Of a DNA stretch of 12,622 nucleotides, positions 1 to 6,538 are shown piece after piece. The notes beneath the pieces were generated by a model that was not told the DNA's origin, did not search any database, and was given only the letters and a program-made list of their open reading frames with translations. The DNA lies in assembly GCA_046341775.1 (NCBI GenBank), contig JBKDQQ010000091.1:1-12622 (forward strand), written 5' to 3'. Position 1 is the stretch's first letter, and every line of letters starts with the position of its first letter. The DNA comes from SXXH01 sp041165735. Its GTDB lineage: Bacteria > Planctomycetota > UBA1135 > GCA-002686595. The translations under genes were made by a program, and so were the position numbers.

Positions 1-1980
1 GCGACCGACGAGCGTGTCGTGATTCGCGCCGACGGCCGGGAATACACGCGCGGCTACAGCCAGGTGTTCGCCGTCGGCGTGTTGGCGAAGATCGCCACGC
101 CGGCTTCGGACGACGCGTTGCTGCGCGTGCTGGGTTCCAAGGATCCGGTGTTGCGCCGTGAAGTCGTCAATCGCTGCTCTTCGTCGCGCACCGGCGTGCT
201 GCTCGCGGCGGCGAAGGATCCTGTGGAAGCCGTGCGGACCGGCGCCGTGCGCAAGCTGTTTGGCGGCGAGGATCCGCGCACGGCCGAATTGGCGCGCCCC
301 TTGGCCGCCGCTGGCATGTCCGAGGCGGTCAACTGGCTGTGCAAGCATGATTGGCGCAGCGCGTGGGACTTGGCCGAGAAGGGCATTGCCAACTACAGCA
401 CGCAGCAGGTGGCGGAGGACCTGCGCAACGGCGCCATGCGGCGCGAAGGCGTCCGCGCGCTGCAAGAAGCGGTCGACCGTCGCGCCGCGAGCAACGATGC
501 CGCGTTCCGCAAGGCCGTCGAGCCCCTGCTGCTCCACCTTGCGACCAATCTCCAGCCGGATGCCGCGACCGGCGATCGCTACACGCCCGAGGCGCTCGCC
601 GCTCTGCATGCGATGGCGCGCAAGAGCTGCCTACCCCTCTTCGCGCAGGTGATCGGTTCTGCCGAGCCCGATCCCGCGCAATGGCTGACGACCGCAGCTG
701 CGTATGCGCATGGACTGCCGAAGGACGACCCGGCGGTGCTGGATGCTGTGGTGCGGCTGCTTCCCGTACGGAACACGACCCGTCCGGTTCCGGCTGACGC
801 GTTCCTCGGTCTGGTCGCGGCGCTCGCGGCACGCACGGACTCCGAGCACGACCTCAAGGCGATGGAGCAAGTCGCGGGCTGGTGGGGTGTGCGCGCCGAC
901 TCCGCCGAAGGCGACACCGCGCGGCAGACCCTCGTCGCCGAGGCCATCGGCGTCGGCCGTCTGCTGCGGACCACGGCACAGCGGAACGCGGCCATGCACG
1001 TCGCCGCGGACTTGCTCAAGGCGTTCCAACGCGAACGCGACCAGGAGACGGGCTTGTGGCCAGCGGGCACCTTCCCCGCCGAGGCCGTCGTGCTCGTCGA
1101 CTGGCTGATGGACACGAAGGAGTCCGAATACCACAGTTCGATCGCGCTCTCCATCCAGGCCGCCTGCGATCCTGCTCGCGCCTTGCCGCTCTTGTGCGAC
1201 CTCGCCGTCAAGGAAGGCACGCGCGAAATGAGCGGAGCGCAGGCCACGGAGATCGTCCGTCGTGCACTGGCCGTCGATCCGGCCGCGGCCAAGGCGCTGT
1301 TGTCCGAGCGGCTGGAGCGCCAAGTGGCCGAGGCGGCCACCGGCTCGCCGGCGGCCTTGGCCCGGTTGACGCGTCAAGTCCACCTGACGGCGGCCCTGCC
1401 GCCGGCCGAAGCCGCCGCGATGTTGCGCAAGGCGGCCGAGAAGGCCTCGCCAGCCTGCAAGCTGCGTCTCGCCAGTCCGTCGCGGGCCATGCTGGCCTCC
1501 GGCGCGACCGTCTCGCCCGAGTTGCTCGCGGCGATGGTGGAACTCCTCTCGAGCGCGGACCTCGACGCCGATCCGGACACGCTGGTCGAAGCCATCAACG
1601 TCTTTTGCGCCACGCTGCACGAACCGGCCTTGCCCTTGATCGGCAAGGCGCTGCGCAGCTCCTCGCAAGCGGTGCGCGAGTCCGCGCAAGCCGCGATGAA
1701 CGCGTTCCGCAAACAGCGCGAGGCGCTCGAGGAGTTCGACTTGTGGATGCAAGCCGCGCGCCAAGAGGCGTCGACCACCAGTCAACTGGTGGAACTGCTC
1801 GCGAGCCAAGACCGCGCCGTCGTCCTCGGTGCCGTGAAGGCCCTGGCGGCCGTGAAGGCCCGCAGCGCGCTCCCGGCGCTGGTCGGGCTGCTCGCCCGCG
1901 GCGACAAGGAGTTGACGAGCGCGGTGGAGGCCGCCATCGCCGCCATGTCCGCGCCGGGCGCCGACGCGACCAAGCGTTGA
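1..1980 (+). CDS. HEAT-repeat protein, 5' end cut by window edge
   Basis: The frame is open from the first base and ends at TGA 1978-1980, so the first in-window start (GTG at 19) is probably not the real one and the N-terminus lies outside. The visible part (about 659 residues) is almost wholly helical, rich in Ala, Leu and Arg. It shows HEAT-like helix pairs, clearest near the start (from Y-S-Q-V-F-A-V-G-V-L to V-R-T-G-A-V-R-K-L) and at the end (A-V-R-E-S-A-Q-A-A-M, then V-V-L-G-A-V-K-A-L-A-A-V and L-P-A-L-V-G-L-L-A-R-G). Such repeats form superhelical protein-binding scaffolds; no catalytic motif is visible. No signal peptide can be judged because the start is missing. The gene faces a decayed minus-strand gene, with a strong hairpin 37 nt after its stop. 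Function unknown; the HEAT-type fold is fairly sure. Confidence 0.8.
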   Translation, partial: ATDERVVIRADGREYTRGYSQVFAVGVLAKIATPASDDALLRVLGSKDPVLRREVVNRCSSSRTGVLLAAAKDPVEAVRTGAVRKLFGGEDPRTAELARPLAAAGMSEAVNWLCKHDWRSAWDLAEKGIANYSTQQVAEDLRNGAMRREGVRALQEAVDRRAASNDAAFRKAVEPLLLHLATNLQPDAATGDRYTPEALAALHAMARKSCLPLFAQVIGSAEPDPAQWLTTAAAYAHGLPKDDPAVLDAVVRLLPVRNTTRPVPADAFLGLVAALAARTDSEHDLKAMEQVAGWWGVRADSAEGDTARQTLVAEAIGVGRLLRTTAQRNAAMHVAADLLKAFQRERDQETGLWPAGTFPAEAVVLVDWLMDTKESEYHSSIALSIQAACDPARALPLLCDLAVKEGTREMSGAQATEIVRRALAVDPAAAKALLSERLERQVAEAATGSPAALARLTRQVHLTAALPPAEAAAMLRKAAEKASPACKLRLASPSRAMLASGATVSPELLAAMVELLSSADLDADPDTLVEAINVFCATLHEPALPLIGKALRSSSQAVRESAQAAMNAFRKQREALEEFDLWMQAARQEASTTSQLVELLASQDRAVVLGAVKALAAVKARSALPALVGLLARGDKELTSAVEAAIAAMSAPGADATKR

Positions 1981-2016
1981 GAAGCGTGCGCGACGCGCAC
2001 ACGCGCGCCTGCCTGG

Positions 2017-2050
2017 GACGGCCGCCGCGGCACGCGCCGCGACGGCCGTC
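2017..2050 (+). terminator. GC-rich hairpin downstream of the HEAT-repeat gene
   Basis: The arms GACGGCCG (2017-2024) and CGGCCGTC (2043-2050) pair perfectly. Inside them CGCGGC (2026-2031) pairs with GCCGCG (2036-2041) around a 4-nt loop, leaving one C/A mismatch, so 14 pairs in all. It lies 37 nt after the stop of the HEAT-repeat gene and 24 nt from the stop of the opposing relic, as a bidirectional terminator would. There is no T-run on either side, so intrinsic termination is not certain. Confidence 0.45.
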
Positions 2051-2073
2051 GCGCCATCTGCGTCCCTGTCGCT

Positions 2074-2530
2074 TCAAGGCACCCAGTGCACGCGGACGCT
2101 GTTCGTCAAGTCGGAGCGCGCCGTTGCGGGGCGGCAGCGCGCATCAGCTTCGCGGCACCACGCCTGCAAGTGCGTGCCGTGCCACCCTCCACCGGGATCC
2201 CGCCGCGCACGGAGACCGGCTGCGCGCCGGTCGCGAAGCAGCCCGACAGGCGTTGGTCGTCGTGCCGAACCGCACGACGGCATCCACGACGGCGTCCACG
2301 ACGCGACGCGAGCCTTCGCCGGACACCGCGCAGGTCGGCGCGCTCGACGCCCCTCCCGGGAGCGACCGTCGCCCGCGAGCGGTCGAACGCGGCACACGGA
2401 AGCTCGCGTCCCGCATCCGAACCGGGCGCTAGACGCTCCACCGCGCGACACTCCGGCTGCGGGCGCAAGCTCGCCAGCGCGAGCGAGGGACCAACCAGCC
2501 TCCAGCCGAGGACGGCACCTCCACGACCGA
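2074..2530 (-). pseudogene. Decayed copy of the cysteine-containing C-terminal domain
   Basis: No single frame is sensible, but three minus-strand frames joined in order follow the C-terminal domain of the proteins at 9343-11004 and 11317-12622. Reading 5' to 3' on the minus strand there is G-P-S-L-A-L-A-S-L (compare G-T-P-S-V-S-L-D-S-L); then G-M-R-D-A-S and V-V-R-F-G-T-T-T-N-A (compare G-M-P-N-S-S and V-I-R-L-G-T-K-V-N-A); then, after a frame change near 2225-2250, G-A-Q-P-V-S-V-R-G (compare A-D-Q-P-V-S-V-R-G); then, after another near 2160-2180, L-Q-A-W-C-R-E-A and L-T-N-S-V-R-V-H-W-V-P-stop (compare Y-Q-V-W-Y-R-N-A and L-S-N-G-V-S-V-T-W-Y-P-stop). The TGA is at 2076-2074. A 20-base stretch at 2203-2222 matches 11438-11457 at 19 of 20 positions. 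Several frameshifts and lost cysteines mark a relic. The rest of the parent protein is missing; its place is taken by the divergent lpxO-like gene. The right boundary is approximate. Confidence 0.65.
2273..2303. repeat. 12-bp tandem repeat inside the relic
   Basis: The unit CACGACGGCRTC is repeated as 2273-2284, 2285-2296 and a partial third copy 2297-2303. On the minus strand it adds a repeated V-V-D-A block just before the V-V-R-F-G-T segment, where the intact relatives have no insertion. It looks like slippage during decay of the gene. Confidence 0.6.
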
Positions 2531-2586
2531 AGCGTGGTCCAACCTCCATCCATCGGTCGACGCAGCGCTTCGCGCAGGCGCGCCGG

Positions 2587-2615
2587 CTGGATCCTCGCGA
2601 CTCGATCCGTATCAT
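2587..2615 (+). promoter_or_regulatory. Weak candidate promoter for the lpxO-like gene
   Basis: TATCAT at 2610-2615 matches five of six bases of the -10 consensus. The hexamer 17 nt upstream (2587-2592, CTGGAT) is a poor -35 element. If used, transcription would begin near 2622, giving an almost leaderless message for the ATG at 2624 or a short leader carrying GGAGG for the ATG at 2645. Confidence 0.25.
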
Positions 2616-2623
2616 GGCCGCCG

Positions 2624-3574
2624 ATGGAAGCCGCCTTGGAGGTCATGTCGCATCCGCTGGCCATCGCGGGCCTGTTGGCGCTCGTGTACCTCGCTTGCGT
2701 GTCGTACGTGCACTTCCGCGGCAAGGAGCGCTTGAAGTTCGAGCGCCAATTGACGGAGCACTCCGGTCTCTTCTCGCCATTCAACACGCTGATCTACCTG
2801 TGCTCGGCCGTGCCGCGCGACCCGATCCTGCCGGCCAAGGACTTCCCGCAGCTCAAGAAGCTGAAGGACGAGTGGCGCACCATCCGCGCCGAGGCGCTGG
2901 CGCTGCACGACGATGGCAAGATCGACTACAACGCCGACCAGCAGGACCTGACCTTCTTGTCGTTCAAGAAGCTCGGCTGGAAGCGCTTCCACATGAAGTG
3001 GTACGGCGACTTCCTGCCGTCGGCGGCGCAGCGTTGCCCGCGCACGGTCGAGTTGCTGAAGAGCGTCCCCGGCATCAACGCCGCGGCCTTCACCCTCCTG
3101 CCCCCGGGCAGCAAGCTCGGCCGCCACCGCGATCCGTTCGCCAGCTCGCTGCGCTACCACCTCGGGCTCGCTTGCCCCAAGCAGCCGGGGTGCAGCATCT
3201 GGATCGACGGCCTCGAGCACACGTGGAAGGACGGCGAGGATCTCGTCTTCGACGAGACCTACGTGCACTGGGCCGCCAACAAGACCGACGAGCCGCGCCT
3301 GATCTTGTTCGTCGACTTCACGCGTCCGCTGCGCTTCGCGCCGGTGCGCTGGTTCAACCAGTTCCTGATCGACCACGTCTATCGCATCACGGCCAGCCAC
3401 AACGAGAAGGACGAGGGGCGCGGGCTCTTGAACCGCATCACGCCGATCTTCTTCTGGTCGAAGCACTTCTTCCGCGGCATCAAGAAGCGCACGAACCGCA
3501 AGCTCTACTACGCCGGCAAGTACGCCTTGTTCGCGCTCGTGGTGTGGCTCGTGGTCCGCCAATTGGCGGGCTGA
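2624..3574 (+). CDS. lpxO: LpxO-like Fe(II)/2-oxoglutarate lipid A hydroxylase
   Basis: About 316 residues, close to the roughly 300 of enterobacterial LpxO, which hydroxylates a secondary acyl chain of lipid A at the cytoplasmic membrane. It belongs to the aspartyl/asparaginyl beta-hydroxylase family. The iron triad is visible as H168-R-D170, within G-R-H-R-D-P-F-A-S-S-L-R-Y-H, and H215 in F-D-E-T-Y-V-H-W. R225 (E-P-R-L-I-L-F) is placed to bind 2-oxoglutarate. An N-terminal membrane segment (about residues 11-30) runs into Y-V-H-F-R-G-K, as in LpxO, and a second hydrophobic stretch ends the protein (Y-A-L-F-A-L-V-V-W-L-V-V). ATG 2624 is chosen; ATG 2645 is a fair alternative, with GGAGG at 2638-2642 but only 2 nt of spacing. 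The frame stays open upstream to 2174, but that part is Arg/Pro-rich and overlaps the relic, so it is rejected. The substrate in this organism is inferred, not seen. Confidence 0.88.
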   Translation: MEAALEVMSHPLAIAGLLALVYLACVSYVHFRGKERLKFERQLTEHSGLFSPFNTLIYLCSAVPRDPILPAKDFPQLKKLKDEWRTIRAEALALHDDGKIDYNADQQDLTFLSFKKLGWKRFHMKWYGDFLPSAAQRCPRTVELLKSVPGINAAAFTLLPPGSKLGRHRDPFASSLRYHLGLACPKQPGCSIWIDGLEHTWKDGEDLVFDETYVHWAANKTDEPRLILFVDFTRPLRFAPVRWFNQFLIDHVYRITASHNEKDEGRGLLNRITPIFFWSKHFFRGIKKRTNRKLYYAGKYALFALVVWLVVRQLAG

Positions 3575-3676
3575 GGCCACGCGCGCCAGGCGCGCCGTCC
3601 GCGCGCAAGTCGCGTTTCCTGCTTGCCCGGCGGCGGGGCTCCATGCGGGAAACACGAGCGAAGGCGCGGCGAGATG

Positions 3677-3706
3677 TTGGTCGCGGGGCTTGCCAAGTCC
3701 TACACT
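3677..3706 (+). promoter_or_regulatory. Candidate purF promoter
   Basis: TTGGTC (3677-3682) and TACACT (3701-3706) are 18 nt apart, a reasonable sigma-70-like pair. Transcription would start near 3713, giving a leader of about 20 nt. That would rule out the in-frame TTG at 3690 as the purF start and supports ATG 3732. The rest of the 157-nt gap after the lpxO-like stop holds a GC-rich imperfect palindrome at about 3580-3595 and nothing else I can name. Confidence 0.35.
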
Positions 3707-3731
3707 CGCCCTTCGAGGGCGGTATCACGAC

Positions 3732-5210
3732 ATGTGCGGCTTCATCGGCATCTACGGGCCCGACGGCATCGACGTCGCGGGCGAGATCTACGAAGGACTC
3801 CTCGCGGTGCAGCACCGCGGACAGGACGCGGCGGGGATCACCACCTTCACCGACTCCTTCCACGTGAAGAAGGGACTCGGGCTCGTGCTCGAGATCTTCA
3901 ACGAGAAGAACATGCCGCGACTGCGCGGCAACTTGGGCGTCGGGCATGTGCGGTATCCCACGGTCGGTCGCGGCAGCAAGGACGACGCGCAGCCGTTCCA
4001 CCTGACCTTCCCCGTCGGCGTCGCCATGGCGCACAACGGCAACGTCACGAACTTCGTCGAGCTGCACGAGAAGCACTTCAAGAAGAGCGGCACGCGACTC
4101 AACAGTTCGTGCGACGTGGAGGTGATCCTGTACGCCTTCGCCACGGCGCTCAACGAGCGGTTGCGTCCGGGGCATCTCGTCGACGCGGAGGATGTGTTCT
4201 CCGCCGTGGAGCGCGTCTACCGCGACGTGAAGGGCGCCTATTCCGTGGTGGCCATGCTGCCCGACGTGGGACTGGTCGCCTTCCGCGATCCGTACGGCAT
4301 CAAGCCTTGCGTCTTCGGCCAGAAGACGACGCCCGAAGGTCGCTGGTACGCGTGCGCCTCCGAGTCGACCGTGCTCGACGTGAACGGCTACGAGCGCAGC
4401 TTCGACCTGCAGGCCGGCGAAGCCGTGTTCGTGGGCGCGGACCGCGTCGTGCAACGCCGCAAGCTCGCGCAGAAGCCGCACCGGCCCTGCATCTTCGAAC
4501 TCGTGTACTTCGCACGCCCCGATTCGATGATCGACGACGTGTCGGTCTACAAGACGCGCCGCCGCTTCGGCGAAGCCATCGCGCGCCAGTGGAAGGCCGA
4601 GGGCGCTCCCATGCCCGACGTGGTCATCCCGATCCCCGACAGCTCGCGCGACGCGGCCTTGGCCATGGCGATGGAGCTGGGCGTGCCGTACCGCGAGGGC
4701 TTCGTGAAGAACCGCTACATCGGGCGGACCTTCATCATGCCCAGCCAGGCGAGCCGCCAGAACTCGATCCGGCGCAAGCTCAACCCGATCCCGCTCGAGT
4801 TCGAGGGCAAGGACGTGGTGCTGGTCGACGACTCGATCGTGCGCGGCAACACCGCGGCGCGCATCGTGCGCATGGCGCGCGACGCGGGCGCTCGCAACGT
4901 CTACTTCGCCTCGACTTCGCCGCCGCTCGTCGCACCGTGCCCGTACGGCATCGACATGGCGACCAAGACCGAGTTCGTGGCCACCGGCCGCGACAACGCC
5001 GCCATCGCCAAGGTCTTGGGCGTCGACCACCTCGTGTACCTCGAACGCGAGGCGATGAACGACGCGGCCCGCGCCGGCAACCCGAAGATCGAGAAGTTCT
5101 GCAACGCTTGCTTCACGGGCGACTATCCGACGGGCGACATCACCGTCGAGCGCATGAACCTGATCGCGGGGGAGCGCGAGAACGCGCAGGCCGCCTGCGC
5201 CAAGCCCTGA
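3732..5210 (+). CDS. purF: Amidophosphoribosyltransferase (PurF)
   Basis: 492 residues. It catalyses the first committed step of purine synthesis: PRPP plus glutamine to 5-phosphoribosylamine, in the cytosol. The N-terminal glutaminase half begins M-C-G-F-I-G, so C2 becomes the nucleophile after Met removal, with no propeptide from this start. It continues with Q-H-R-G-Q-D-A-A-G, H-V-R-Y-P-T, A-H-N-G-N-V-T-N and Y-G-I-K-P. The phosphoribosyltransferase half has the PRPP loop D361-V-V-L-V-D-D-S-I-V-R-G-N-T. Cysteines C253 (P-C-I-F-E), C403 (P-C-P-Y-G-I-D-M), C457 and C460 (F-C-N-A-C-F-T-G) sit where the Bacillus-type enzyme binds its [4Fe-4S] cluster, so this is the Fe-S, oxygen-sensitive class. 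GAGGG (3715-3719) is a possible but rather distant ribosome site. The glycosyltransferase follows after 28 nt, so the two are probably co-transcribed. No other purine gene is in the window. Confidence 0.97.
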   Translation: MCGFIGIYGPDGIDVAGEIYEGLLAVQHRGQDAAGITTFTDSFHVKKGLGLVLEIFNEKNMPRLRGNLGVGHVRYPTVGRGSKDDAQPFHLTFPVGVAMAHNGNVTNFVELHEKHFKKSGTRLNSSCDVEVILYAFATALNERLRPGHLVDAEDVFSAVERVYRDVKGAYSVVAMLPDVGLVAFRDPYGIKPCVFGQKTTPEGRWYACASESTVLDVNGYERSFDLQAGEAVFVGADRVVQRRKLAQKPHRPCIFELVYFARPDSMIDDVSVYKTRRRFGEAIARQWKAEGAPMPDVVIPIPDSSRDAALAMAMELGVPYREGFVKNRYIGRTFIMPSQASRQNSIRRKLNPIPLEFEGKDVVLVDDSIVRGNTAARIVRMARDAGARNVYFASTSPPLVAPCPYGIDMATKTEFVATGRDNAAIAKVLGVDHLVYLEREAMNDAARAGNPKIEKFCNACFTGDYPTGDITVERMNLIAGERENAQAACAKP

Positions 5211-5238
5211 ACTCTCCGGTGGCGAGGCGCGCGGCCGC

Positions 5239-6402
5239 ATGAAGGTCTTGATCACCTCGCCGGTCTTCCCGCCGGACCTCGGCGGACCGGCGACCTACGT
5301 GCCCTCGCTCGGGCGGTTCCTCGTCGAGCGCGGCCACGAGGTGCATGTGGTGGCGTTCTGCTCCGATCCGCATCCATCGGGCCACCCCTTCCGCGTCACG
5401 AGCATCGCGCGCGGTTCGCTGCCCGTCCGCTACCTCAAGGCCTTCCTCGAAGTTTGGAAGGCGGCCAAGCACGCGGACGTCGTCTACGTGAACGAGCACT
5501 TGGCGCTGTTGCACGTGCTCGCCGCCAAGCTGCGCGCCAAGCCTGTGATGATCCGCATCATGGTCGACGGATCGTGGGAGATCGCGCACAGGAAGGGTTG
5601 GATCGGCGGCGACGGCATCGACGCCTACCAAGGCAAGTCCTACGGCTTGAAGGTGGCCTTCGTGCGCGCCTTGCAGAAGCTGTGGTGGTCGTGGTGCGAC
5701 CACATCATCAGTTGCTCGGACTACTTGCGCGGCATCTTGCTGCGGAGCTACGGCGTCGAGCCCGGCAAGGTGCAACGCGTGTGGAACGCCCACCATGGAC
5801 CGCGGGCGGAGGACGTGACCATCACGCGCGCCGACGCACGCCAACGCCTGGGATTGGATCCAGCACGGCCCCTGGTGCTGACCATCTGCCGGCTGATGGG
5901 TTGGAAGCGGGTGGACAACATCCTGCGCGCCTTGGCCGAGCTGCCCGCCGACACCTTGTTGGCGGTGGCGGGGGACGGGGACATGGAGCAGGAGTGGAAG
6001 GCGCTCGGGCGCAGCCTCGGCCTGGAGGGGCGGGTCCTCTGGCTCGGGAACGTGCCCCACAAGGACATCCCGACGTGGATTCGGGCAGCAGATGTATTCG
6101 TCCTGAATAGCGAGTACGAGGGGCTTTCGCACACCCTGGTCGAGGTGCTGCATCTGGGGACGCCCATCGTCGCCAGCCGCGTGTGCGGCAACCCCGAGGT
6201 GGTCGTCGATGGGGTCAATGGGTTGCTGATCGACCCACTCGACCACCGCACGACTCGTGACGCAATTTCCAAAATCCTGTCAAACAAGGCTTTGGCTCAG
6301 CAATTCGCAGCCGCAGGGATGGCGCGCCGCCACGATTTCGATCGTGAAAGCACCTTTGGCGAGGTGTCCGCCGCCCTCGAGCGGCTAGCGCGGGCAACCT
6401 GA
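5239..6402 (+). CDS. GT4-family (GT-B) glycosyltransferase
   Basis: 387 residues, a normal length for a GT-B fold group 1 glycosyltransferase. The N-terminal domain opens with M-K-V-L-I-T-S-P-V-F-P-P-D-L-G-G-P-A-T-Y, the glycine-rich acceptor-side loop typical of the family. The C-terminal domain starts near residue 205 with L-V-L-T-I-C-R-L-M-G-W-K-R-V-D, whose Arg and Lys usually contact the nucleotide-sugar phosphates. It carries the E-x7-E motif (E294 in E-Y-E-G-L-S, E302 in L-V-E-V-L), followed by G-T-P-I-V-A-S and N-G-L-L-I-D-P. It would transfer a sugar from a nucleotide donor to a lipid or polysaccharide on the cytoplasmic side. Donor and acceptor cannot be read from the sequence. It starts 28 nt after purF, with no room for a separate promoter. 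The last 150 bases are visibly less GC-rich than the rest. Confidence 0.92.
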   Translation: MKVLITSPVFPPDLGGPATYVPSLGRFLVERGHEVHVVAFCSDPHPSGHPFRVTSIARGSLPVRYLKAFLEVWKAAKHADVVYVNEHLALLHVLAAKLRAKPVMIRIMVDGSWEIAHRKGWIGGDGIDAYQGKSYGLKVAFVRALQKLWWSWCDHIISCSDYLRGILLRSYGVEPGKVQRVWNAHHGPRAEDVTITRADARQRLGLDPARPLVLTICRLMGWKRVDNILRALAELPADTLLAVAGDGDMEQEWKALGRSLGLEGRVLWLGNVPHKDIPTWIRAADVFVLNSEYEGLSHTLVEVLHLGTPIVASRVCGNPEVVVDGVNGLLIDPLDHRTTRDAISKILSNKALAQQFAAAGMARRHDFDRESTFGEVSAALERLARAT

Positions 6403-6538
6403 CGCGCACTGCCGATTTGTGGCCAGTCCAAACGCCACCTTTGGATTCTGCCGATAGGATCGGGTGCTAGGAACCTGCTGCTCGGACACCCGTCCGGCGG
6501 CGTTTCCCCGGCTCGGCACCGCGCACCCCCATCTGGCC
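6403..6538 (+). promoter_or_regulatory. Intergenic region with possible -10 element for the radical SAM gene
   Basis: This 136-nt gap is less GC-rich at its left side. TAGGAT at 6455-6460 could be a -10 element, but I see no convincing -35 element about 17 nt upstream. No Shine-Dalgarno sequence precedes the ATG at 6539. An in-frame GTG at 6464 exists, but the added residues are not conserved-looking. Confidence 0.25.

Noticed and set aside
2174..2623. Upstream extension of the lpxO-like reading frame
   Set aside because: The added residues are Arg/Pro/Ser-rich, resemble no LpxO N-terminus and lie across the minus-strand relic. LpxO's own membrane anchor begins just after ATG 2624/2645.
3576..3600. 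Terminator after the lpxO-like gene
   Set aside because: The GCGCGCC/GGCGCGC inverted repeat leaves almost no loop and no T-run follows, so I did not call it.
2086..3867. Long plus-strand open frame running from the relic across the lpxO-like gene into purF
   Set aside because: It reads both real genes in the wrong frame and gives an Arg/Ala/Pro-rich product with no motif.
3480..5255. Long open frame antisense to purF, and similar long antisense frames opposite the radical SAM and HEAT-repeat genes
   Set aside because: Long antisense frames are expected in GC-rich DNA with strong third-position bias. Their products are Arg/His/Val/Ala-rich without motifs, while the sense strand encodes clear families.
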